Assembly (NCBI GenBank): GCA_002375205.1
Contig: DFLL01000014.1
Coordinates: 1-5,366 of the forward strand
DNA length: 5,366 nt
Origin: Caryophanales bacterium UBA3620
GTDB taxonomy: Bacteria > Bacillota_I > Bacilli_A > RF39 > UBA660
Direction of reading: 5' to 3'
Shown: positions 1 to 4,686 of the stretch, piece after piece
How positions within the stretch are numbered: the stretch's first letter is position 1
Layout of the letters: each line of letters starts with the position of its first letter
Translations under genes and position numbers: made by a program
Notes under the pieces: generated by a model
The model's input: the letters and a program-made list of their open reading frames with translations, nothing else
What the model was told of the DNA's origin: nothing
Databases searched by the model: none

Positions 1-31
1 AACCTAAAACTATTTACTCAAAGTTCTTTTA

Positions 32-1573
32 TTACCTTTTCTTAATTTCTTCTTTTATCATTTGAACAAAATCATTAACTGGTAATGAATAAGTCTCTTC
101 ACTACCAAACTTACGATAGCTAATTAAATTATTATCTCTTTCATTATCACCAATTATTACAGTATAAGGATTCTTCATAAGATTACTTTCTCTTAATTTC
201 TTACCCATACTTTCTTTACTATCATCATATTCTGCTCTTATATCTTCATTTAATAAAATATCTTTAATTTTTCTAGAGTATTCATCATGATATTTCATAT
301 TAACAGGTACTATATTTACTTGTACTGGAGATAACCATATAGGAAGTACTCCTTTAAATTGTTCTAATAATAATACTAAAAATCTTTCATAAGAGCCAAG
401 TACTGCTCTATGTACCATAACAGGAGTTTCCTTATTACCATTTTCATCAATATAAAATAGTCCAAATCTTTTAGGAGTAGCAAAATCAACTTGAACAGTA
501 GGTATTTGTATTTCTCTTTCTAATGCATCTTTAAACATAAAATCAAGTTTAGGTCCATATAAAGCTGCTTCTCCTTCGCATCTTTTAGCATTTAAATCTA
601 ATTCATCAGATACTTCTTGTAATAAGTTTTCACATAAATCCCAATCTTCTTTATCACCAATATATTTTTCAGGATGATCATAATCTCTTACTGATAATGA
701 TACCCAATTATTATTCCATAATCCCATATTAGAATAAAATTCTCTAATCAATTTAACAATACTAATTATTTCATCTTTTACCTGGTCTCTTCTACAAAAT
801 ACATGTCCATCTTCACAAGTAATAGCATATACTCTAGATAAACTATTACCAACAGCTCCTTGTAGTTCTGCCCTGTACTGTTTATCACTTTCCATATATC
901 TAATTGGTAAATCTCTATAACTTCTTAGTTTTGATGCATATATCTGAGTATGATGCGGACATTGTACTGGCTTCAAAACAAAATTATGTCCTTTAGGAGA
1001 TTCTACTCTAAATAATTCATCATTAAATTTCTGAGCATGACCTGAAGTTTCAAATAAAGAAATATCCGCTAGTGATGGACAACTTACTTTTTGAAATCCA
1101 TACTTCCTACATATTCTTTCAATTTCTTTTTGTAATTCATCTTTAACAATAGTACCTCTTGGAGTAAATAAAGGTAGCCCTGGACCAACATAATCAGAAA
1201 AACAAAATAAATCTAAGTCTTGTCCAATCTTTCTATGATCTCTAAGAGAAGCTTCTTCTAAAAATATATTATATTCTTCTAGTTCTTCTAAAGAATTAAA
1301 AGCTTTACCTACTATTCTAGTAATCATCTCATTATTAGCATCCCCTTGATAGTAGACACCACTAATTCTAATTAATTTAACATAAATATTATTATCTAAT
1401 TCTCTTATCTCTTCTTCTAATTTATCAAAATCATTTTCACTAATTTGCTTATCAATTTTAAATTCATAATAAAATTCATCATCGTTAACAAAACTATTAT
1501 CTAAAGATACATCTTTATACATATCTTTAATAACTTTTTCTAATAGCTTACATGCTATCTTATTATTTTCCAT
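32..1573 (-). CDS. thrS: Threonyl-tRNA synthetase, short form with degenerate editing domain
   Basis: Cytoplasmic class II synthetase that joins threonine to tRNA-Thr using ATP. From the Met at 1573 it is 513 aa, against about 640 for E. coli ThrRS. Catalytic-domain landmarks are clear: the E-A-S-L-R-D-H-R-K-I-G entry (about residues 107-117), zinc ligands Cys205 (Q-C-P-H-H), His257 (E-D-G-H-V-F-C) and His388 (V-H-R-A-V-L-G-S-Y-E-R-F, which includes motif 3), and the motif 2 Arg234 in Y-R-A-E-L. A normal anticodon-binding domain fills about residues 410-513. The N-terminal TGS domain is absent. The first ~100 residues align to both ends of the tRNA_SAD editing domain (F-Y-Y-E-F near 35; S-G-V-Y-Y-Q-G-D-A-N-N near 72), but the His-x3-His and Cys-x3-His editing site is missing. 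The Met at 1582 is disfavoured because the SD would sit 1 nt away; the Met at 1573 has a 10-nt spacing. It is preceded by a candidate Thr attenuator and a second short Thr-rich ORF. Identity is secure; loss of editing is inferred from missing residues. Confidence 0.97.
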   Translation of the reverse strand: MENNKIACKLLEKVIKDMYKDVSLDNSFVNDDEFYYEFKIDKQISENDFDKLEEEIRELDNNIYVKLIRISGVYYQGDANNEMITRIVGKAFNSLEELEEYNIFLEEASLRDHRKIGQDLDLFCFSDYVGPGLPLFTPRGTIVKDELQKEIERICRKYGFQKVSCPSLADISLFETSGHAQKFNDELFRVESPKGHNFVLKPVQCPHHTQIYASKLRSYRDLPIRYMESDKQYRAELQGAVGNSLSRVYAITCEDGHVFCRRDQVKDEIISIVKLIREFYSNMGLWNNNWVSLSVRDYDHPEKYIGDKEDWDLCENLLQEVSDELDLNAKRCEGEAALYGPKLDFMFKDALEREIQIPTVQVDFATPKRFGLFYIDENGNKETPVMVHRAVLGSYERFLVLLLEQFKGVLPIWLSPVQVNIVPVNMKYHDEYSRKIKDILLNEDIRAEYDDSKESMGKKLRESNLMKNPYTVIIGDNERDNNLISYRKFGSEETYSLPVNDFVQMIKEEIKKR

Positions 1574-1583
1574 TTTTATCATT

Positions 1584-1590
1584 TCCTTTC
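1584..1590 (-). promoter_or_regulatory. Ribosome binding site of thrS, decides the start
   Basis: The minus strand reads GAAAGGA here. It lies 10 nt before the ATG at 1573 and only 1 nt before the ATG at 1582, so initiation at 1573 is preferred. The site begins 4 nt after the TAG stop (1595-1597) of the upstream short Thr-rich ORF. A ribosome terminating or stalling there would overlap or abut this SD. Confidence 0.7.
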
Positions 1591-1594
1591 TTTT

Positions 1595-1642
1595 CTACTT
1601 TTTGATATGGGAGATAATCGTCTCACTCGTTTCGCTCGTCAT
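1595..1642 (-). CDS. Second Thr-rich leader ORF, 15 codons (M-T-S-E-T-S-E-T...)
   Basis: A short ORF directly upstream of thrS encodes MTSETSETIISHIKK and ends in TAG. An SD of AAAGGAG (1652-1658) sits 9 nt before this ATG. Two in-frame ATGs at 1651 and 1648 are too close to that SD (0 and 3 nt). All three Thr codons are ACG, whereas none of the 11 Thr codons in thrS is ACG. The T-S-E unit repeats with synonymous changes (AGC/AGT, GAA/GAG). The 21-nt repeat core is about 57% GC in a strongly AT-rich setting. The stop is 13 nt from the first thrS ATG, so translation could be coupled. Inference: a threonine-sensing leader acting on thrS translation. It could also be chance or a repeat-derived GC-rich patch. 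Confidence 0.5.
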   Translation of the reverse strand: MTSETSETIISHIKK

Positions 1643-1655
1643 TAACATCATCTCC
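1610..1655 (-). promoter_or_regulatory. Possible SD-sequestering stem over the second leader ORF
   Basis: GGAGAT (1650-1655), which contains the core of the second leader's SD, is perfectly complementary over 6 bp to ATCTCC (1610-1615) near the 3' end of the same ORF. The 34-nt loop holds the start codon and all three ACG Thr codons. Translating ribosomes would open it and free RNA could close it. At 6 bp with a long loop it is weak and only suggestive. Confidence 0.3.
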
Positions 1656-1670
1656 TTTATTCTTAATAAA

Positions 1671-1679
1671 ATTATATCA
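1671..1679 (-). promoter_or_regulatory. Possible second thrS promoter (extended -10)
   Basis: The minus strand reads TGATATAAT, a perfect extended -10 (TGn-TATAAT). It lies downstream of the attenuator terminator and about 13 nt upstream of the second leader's SD. No good -35 hexamer is found 16-18 nt upstream, where the terminator U-tract lies. A start near 1664 would bypass the attenuator and give basal thrS expression. In such AT-rich DNA a TATAAT can arise by chance, hence the moderate confidence. Confidence 0.4.
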
Positions 1680-1688
1680 TCTAACAAC

Positions 1689-1718
1689 AAAAAAATCTAT
1701 TACATTGATTGTAATAGA
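1689..1718 (-). terminator. Attenuator: Rho-independent terminator in the thrS leader
   Basis: On the minus strand TCTATTACA (1710-1718) pairs perfectly with TGTAATAGA (1696-1704), a 9-bp stem with a 5-nt loop, followed at once by seven T (1689-1695). It lies between the first leader ORF's stop (1754) and thrS, so a transcript from the upstream promoter must pass it. The loop and inner stem (1702-1712) can instead pair with 1778-1788, which would prevent the terminator from folding. The stem is AT-rich, as expected for this genome. Confidence 0.75.
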
Positions 1719-1788
1719 CCTATAATACATAATAAAATAATAACTATAACTATTTATTTATATTTAGATATGCTAAAACAATCAATGT
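1702..1788 (-). promoter_or_regulatory. Antiterminator helix (regions 2:3) of the thrS attenuator
   Basis: Minus-strand ACATTGATTGT (1778-1788) is the exact complement of ACAATCAATGT (1702-1712), giving an 11-bp helix closed by a 65-nt loop. The downstream partner is the loop and inner part of both arms of the terminator, so the two folds are mutually exclusive. The upstream partner is also the 3' arm of the leader hairpin (1775-1794 with 1819-1839), so all three structures compete as in classical leader-peptide attenuators. Confidence 0.65.
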
Positions 1789-1843
1789 TTATAATTGATT
1801 TAGTCGTTATAGTTCTAGTTATAAATAATTGATTGTTTTTCAT
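1754..1843 (-). CDS. Threonine-rich leader peptide of the thrS attenuator, 29 aa
   Basis: A 29-codon ORF starts at ATG 1843 and stops at TAA 1754-1756. A purine-rich SD (GAGGGAG, 1854-1860) lies 10 nt upstream, and the predicted transcription start is about 26 nt before the ATG. Residues 7-15 read FITRTITTK: four Thr in codons 9-14 (ACT, ACT, ACG, ACT). The peptide also has six Ile, three of them in ATA codons. The ORF spans both arms of the 1:2 hairpin and ends 36 nt before the terminator, the arrangement seen in E. coli thrL and in pheM upstream of pheST. Inference: ribosome stalling at Thr codons when charged tRNA-Thr is short lets RNA polymerase read into thrS. It is not a conserved protein; its meaning lies in its codons. 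Confidence 0.7.
   Translation of the reverse strand: MKNNQLFITRTITTKSIINIDCFSISKYK
1775..1839 (-). promoter_or_regulatory. Anti-antiterminator hairpin (regions 1:2) with Thr codons in its loop
   Basis: AAAACAATCAAT (1828-1839) pairs over 12 bp with ATTGATTGTTTT (1775-1786). After a 1x2 internal loop, TTTATAA (1819-1825) pairs over 7 bp with TTATAAA (1788-1794). The 24-nt apical loop (1795-1818) holds three of the four leader Thr codons, and the first (1817-1819) closes it. A ribosome stalled on the first Thr codons would cover the inner 5' arm and part of the outer one, freeing region 2 for the antiterminator. With no stall, this hairpin keeps region 2 occupied and the terminator can form. 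Confidence 0.65.
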
Positions 1844-1875
1844 AATTAATCTTCTCCCTCTCAAAAAGTAACTAA

Positions 1876-1904
1876 ATAATATCACAATAGTTATAATTTG
1901 TCAA
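1876..1904 (-). promoter_or_regulatory. Promoter of the thrS leader transcript
   Basis: The minus strand has TTGACA (1899-1904), a 17-nt spacer and TATTAT (1876-1881), close to the housekeeping sigma consensus with ideal spacing. Expected start is near 1869, which gives a short untranslated stretch before the leader SD. This is the best promoter match I found in the window. Confidence 0.8.
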
Positions 1905-1921
1905 ATAACCATTTTCCATCG

Positions 1922-1940
1922 ATAAGATAAAAAATCTTAT
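1922..1940. repeat. Inverted repeat upstream of the thrS promoter
   Basis: ATAAGAT (1922-1928) and ATCTTAT (1934-1940) form a perfect 7-bp inverted repeat around five A residues, 17 bp upstream of the -35 hexamer. There is no T-run on either side, so it does not look like a complete intrinsic terminator. It could be an operator, a remnant terminator for the upstream two-gene operon, or chance in AT-rich DNA. The rest of 1905-2040 holds only weak A/T hairpins. Confidence 0.3.
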
Positions 1941-2040
1941 AAATAGCAAAAATATCATTTTTCGTAATTTACTTATATTACTAACTTTTATCCTAAAATA
2001 AAAAAATGATTTTAATAAAAACCACTTTTTAAATAAACAT

Positions 2041-2265
2041 TTAATTTTGGTGTAAATTATCGCTTACTATTTTAATTACCTTTTCCAATTCATCTGGATC
2101 ATTTAATTCAACAATTTTATTATTATCTAATTTCGCATAAATTACACTTGTAATATTATTAATATCAACTAAGTATACATATGTTATATTATTATCAATA
2201 AACTTATCTACAACACTATATTCATTATCATCTGATAAAGTTAATATATTTCCTTTTTCAAACAT
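2041..2265 (-). CDS. Small DUF1292-like protein, 74 aa
   Basis: A small acidic soluble protein with no membrane segment, beginning M-F-E-K-G-N-I-L-T-L-S-D-D-N-E-Y and containing Y-V-Y-L-V-D-I-N-N near residues 29-37. This pattern (entry turn, a beta-rich 'ready to use data' core, acidic tail) recalls the small DUF1292/YrzB-like proteins widespread in Firmicutes, whose function is unknown. The match is from memory and only moderate. A perfect SD (AGGAGG, 2271-2276) is 5 nt before the ATG. The gap to the upstream gene is 12 nt and contains this SD, so the two are almost certainly co-transcribed. The gene is intact and full length for such proteins. Confidence 0.8.
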   Translation of the reverse strand: MFEKGNILTLSDDNEYSVVDKFIDNNITYVYLVDINNITSVIYAKLDNNKIVELNDPDELEKVIKIVSDNLHQN

Positions 2266-2277
2266 CTTATCCTCCTA

Positions 2278-2700
2278 TTATCTACTTCTAGCTTGCGATT
2301 CTACAACATCTTGATAATCTTCTGGTACACTATCCATCATAGCATAAAAATCTTGATTTGCTTTCTTATACTCACGTGCATGTTTAATAAATGCTTCTAA
2401 GCTCACAACAGTTCCTATTGCTGCGGCATATGTTGCTGGTGTAAACATCGAAAAATATTGTTTTAATGCTTCAAATGAATTCAAAGCTTTCATTTCTACT
2501 GCTAATGCTTCATTAGGATCAATACCTGAGAAATGCATTGATGCTACTAACCCAGCAATCATAACACCAGAAGCAATTGCCATCATATTTTTTCTTCGAT
2601 GTTCCTCTGTTAATGTATTTTGAATCTTTTTAATTTCAAATTCTCTTGCTGCTGTGTTTTGTGCCGCTATTAATCTAGCATAATCTTTTTCATTTTCCAT
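2278..2700 (-). CDS. Unrecognised Ala-rich protein with two hydrophobic segments, 140 aa
   Basis: I do not recognise the family. Residues 1-38 are charged and probably helical (A-R-E-F-E-I-K-K-I-Q-N-T-L), possibly a short coiled coil. A hydrophobic segment covers about 39-57 and a second, weaker one about 88-105. The C-terminal 35 residues are charged (H-A-R-E-Y-K-K-A-N-Q-D) and soluble. This suggests a small two-pass or hairpin membrane protein with both tails on the same side. Ala makes up 22 of 140 residues, and the codons are less AT-biased than in neighbouring genes, which may mean a different origin or high expression. An SD (GGGAGG, 2712-2717) lies 11 nt before the ATG and an extended -10 promoter precedes it. 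It leads a two-gene operon. Confidence 0.8.
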   Translation of the reverse strand: MENEKDYARLIAAQNTAAREFEIKKIQNTLTEEHRRKNMMAIASGVMIAGLVASMHFSGIDPNEALAVEMKALNSFEALKQYFSMFTPATYAAAIGTVVSLEAFIKHAREYKKANQDFYAMMDSVPEDYQDVVESQARSR

Positions 2701-2725
2701 AAGTTAAATAACCTCCCACAATTTA

Positions 2726-2753
2726 ATTATAACACGAATCCTATTATTTCAAA
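2726..2753 (-). promoter_or_regulatory. Promoter of the 2700-2041 two-gene operon
   Basis: The minus strand reads TGTTATAAT (2726-2734), a perfect extended -10. Upstream is TTTGAA (2748-2753, 16-nt spacer), or TTGAAA one base nearer with a 15-nt spacer, as a weak -35. Transcription would start about 10 nt before the SD of the 140-aa gene. It also marks the boundary after the broken permease gene; no convincing terminator was seen between them. Confidence 0.6.
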
Positions 2754-2764
2754 CTATTTTTTTA

Positions 2765-3474
2765 TTATTCATAATTATTTATTTTTAATAAATGCCTACT
2801 CATTAATAAAATGCAAAAACTTAAAACTATTACAAATACTTTTAATAACAACATATTTTTTAATATGCCAACTAATAGCAGTAATATAAAACCCAAAACT
2901 CTTCCTAATCCTAAAAAGAATTCAAATAATATATATGATTCGCTTCTATTAGCATTATTAATTATACTACTATTAGTTATTCTTAAAGTTTTAGTATTTT
3001 TAATTATACTTATTATTTGAATAAAGAAAGCATAAATAATATTATAACCAATAATTGTATATTTATTAATTATAAGTAACAAAATCTTTTTTCTCTTTAT
3101 TATCCACAAGAGAAGAAGAAAATAAATTTAAGGGAAATGTCCAACTAATCGTGGATATTCCCGATATAATAGCCACTAGTAAAAGATGATTAATAATATT
3201 CTTTCCAAGTATAACTAATATTATTAATTGTATTAATTTCATAACCATTCCAAATCTAAACATAGAAAGTTTATATTTATCCTTAATAATATAACCAACA
3301 ATAAACGAAGTAATTATAATTATAAAGTAACAAAAAATATTATATAAGGATATTACTTTAATATTATCTACAGTTAATTTAAAAAAAATAAGCTGTTAAA
3401 AATGATCCAAGAAAAATATCTATAATTCTTCTTATTGAATTAATAATAATTAATAATTTTGCATTTTTAGACAT
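2765..3474 (-). pseudogene. Broken MFS-type permease gene (frameshifts, probable internal deletion)
   Basis: An SD (AGGAG, 3484-3488) and ATG (3474) open a frame of 31 codons (M-S-K-N-A-K-L-L-I-I-I-N-S...) that ends in TAA at 3379-3381, just after a run of eight T (3381-3388). With seven T the frame would continue without a break as ...A-Y-F-F-K-L-T-V-D-N-I-K... through several hydrophobic segments into S-M-F-R-F-G and L-V-D-N-K-E-K-K-D-F-V-T-Y-N, stopping at 3066. A third frame then carries membrane segments including F-E-F-F-L-G-L-G-R-V-L-G-F-I-L-L-L-L-V-G to the end at 2765. The pieces look like the start, middle and C-terminal end of a 12-TM major facilitator permease. The total of about 236 codons is far below the usual ~400, so an internal deletion near 3066 is likely as well. 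It starts 19 nt after the MBL-fold gene, so it belonged to that operon. The substrate cannot be told. Confidence 0.75.
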
Positions 3475-3493
3475 ACTACTTTTCTCCTAATAA

Positions 3494-4207
3494 TTATATC
3501 TCTATAACCATATAATCATCTGGTACTATAACATTACTTAGTTTCTTTTTATTTAATTCTTCTCTAGTTGTATCTTCTAAATGACTTACTATAAAAGTAC
3601 AGTTAGGATATTTAGATATTAAATATTCTAAATTATCTATACCCATATGTTTACTAGTACCTTTAATAAACATACAATCACAGAATAAATAATTACATCT
3701 ACTAGCCATATACTCTACATTATCACATAGTGAAGAATCTCCAGTAAATCCTATATATTTATCATTATCTTTAAATATATAACCATAAACAGGTTTCATT
3801 CTACCATGATCTACTAATAATTTGCTTATCTCATAATCCTTAATTTTAAAGTTATTATTAAATTCATACTTAATATTAGTTTCTCTAGAGGCATCTTTAA
3901 AAGAATTAGGAAATGCTAAATTACCAATTTAATTTATTTTACCTCTTCCCTCTTTAGAACAAAAAATATTAATATTCTTATTATCACTTTTAGATTTATT
4001 TAAAATATAAAATGGTATATCAAAATAATGATCACCATGAAAATGAGTAAGTAATATATAATCAATATTACTTGGATTAATATTATTTCGATATAAATAT
4101 TTACATGCACCATTTGGAAAATCTATCATTATGTCATTATCTATTAAATAAGATGCACTATTACACTTAGTCCACATACTTCCCGATCCTATTACTTGAA
4201 CTTTCAT
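3494..4207 (-). pseudogene. MBL-fold metallo-hydrolase interrupted by one in-frame stop
   Basis: The reading frame runs 237 codons from ATG 4207 (SD AAAGGA, 4219-4224) to the stop at 3494, interrupted only by TAA at codon 93 (3929-3931). Metal-site residues of the metallo-beta-lactamase fold are present on both sides of the stop: H55-F-H57-G-D59-H60 before it; His134 (V-D-H-G), Asp157 (T-G-D-S) and His209 (V-S-H-L-E-D) after it. The layout and the H-M-G-I-D-N-L segment near 187 resemble the RNase Z/ElaC-like and PhnP-like hydrolases, usually about 240 aa, so nothing else is missing. The substrate is unknown. A Met at codon 137 could start a 101-aa piece, but no good SD precedes it and that piece lacks most metal ligands. 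The damage looks very recent, or could be a sequencing error or readthrough. It lies in an operon with HAD and HD hydrolases. Confidence 0.8.
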
Positions 4208-4226
4208 TTATAAACACATCCTTTTA

Positions 4227-4682
4227 TCAATCTACTAAAACAGTATCTTTTAGTAGTACAATATCATTAACATTATCCATAACACTCTTTAATATTAAAG
4301 GATCATCATCTATTAATATTATTACTTCATCTTCTCTTTTAATATTTTTCAAAAAATCTACTTTTAATTCACTAGAACTCTTACTCTCTTTTTCTTTAGA
4401 AAGAATAAATCTATTATTTTTATCAATAAACGGCATATATTTATCTAACCATATATTTTTTTCATAAATACCAATATCTTTTCTCGTAATAGATAAAATA
4501 TATATACTAACATTATCCATAAAAGATATTTCTTTTAACTTATCAATCGAAGTATATAATGGCCTTTTCTTATCAAAGTTACCTGGTTTTCCAACATCAT
4601 AATCCGCAATTACCCCATCCATATCAATATACATTTTTATTTTCTTATCTCCATAACTATTTAATATTTCTTTTAAATACAT
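4227..4682 (-). CDS. HAD-fold 5'(3')-deoxyribonucleotidase-like phosphatase, 151 aa
   Basis: A HAD-superfamily phosphohydrolase, probably of the NT5C-like group that dephosphorylates deoxynucleoside monophosphates. Motif I is Y-I-D20-M-D22-G-V-I-A-D, with the nucleophile and acid/base Asp. Motif II is Y-I-L-S64-I-T. Lys candidates for motif III lie in S-K-E-K-E-S-K (95-101). Motif IV is I-I-L-I-D-D-D-P (121-128). The short cap between motifs I and II and the ~150-aa length fit small bacterial members. The SD (AGAAGG, 4692-4697) lies inside the last codons of the upstream HD gene and the intergenic gap is 4 nt, so translation is coupled. The stop is TGA followed directly by TAA. Fold assignment is secure; the nucleotide substrate is inferred from family resemblance. 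Confidence 0.85.
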   Translation of the reverse strand: MYLKEILNSYGDKKIKMYIDMDGVIADYDVGKPGNFDKKRPLYTSIDKLKEISFMDNVSIYILSITRKDIGIYEKNIWLDKYMPFIDKNNRFILSKEKESKSSSELKVDFLKNIKREDEVIILIDDDPLILKSVMDNVNDIVLLKDTVLVD

Positions 4683-4686
4683 TTAT

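Noticed and set aside
1574..1582. ATG at 1582 as the thrS start
   Set aside because: The SD (GAAAGGA) would be 1 nt away; the ATG at 1573 has a workable 10-nt spacing.
1602..1832. 76-codon plus-strand ORF with hydrophobic start
   Set aside because: It is antisense to both leader ORFs and the attenuator, has no SD-like site of its own, and is Ile-rich as expected of a chance frame in AT-rich DNA.
1754..1843. Leader ORF as an isoleucine rather than threonine sensor
   Set aside because: It has six Ile codons, but Ile is abundant in all proteins of this window. The Thr codons are the clustered, unexpected ones, they lie in the hairpin loop, and the downstream gene is thrS.
1922..1940. Inverted repeat as the terminator of the upstream two-gene operon
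   Set aside because: There is no T-run after the stem in either direction. The A/T hairpins nearer 2000-2035 are also too weak to call.
1583..2040. T-box riboswitch upstream of thrS
   Set aside because: No T-box consensus (TGGNACCGCG) is visible; the leader has instead a Thr-rich ORF and alternative hairpins.
2811..3020. 69-codon plus-strand ORF
   Set aside because: It is antisense to the permease pseudogene, whose minus-strand translation has recognisable MFS-like segments; no RBS supports it.
3494..3799. The 101-aa ORF as an independent gene
   Set aside because: It is in frame with the upstream MBL half, separated only by one TAA, and carries the C-terminal metal ligands of the same fold.
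4224..4229. TGA followed by TAA at the end of the HAD gene as a hint of TGA=Trp code
   Set aside because: The Trp codons I checked (thrS, MBL and HD genes) are TGG, and no in-frame TGA was seen inside intact genes; adjacent stops alone are not evidence of recoding.
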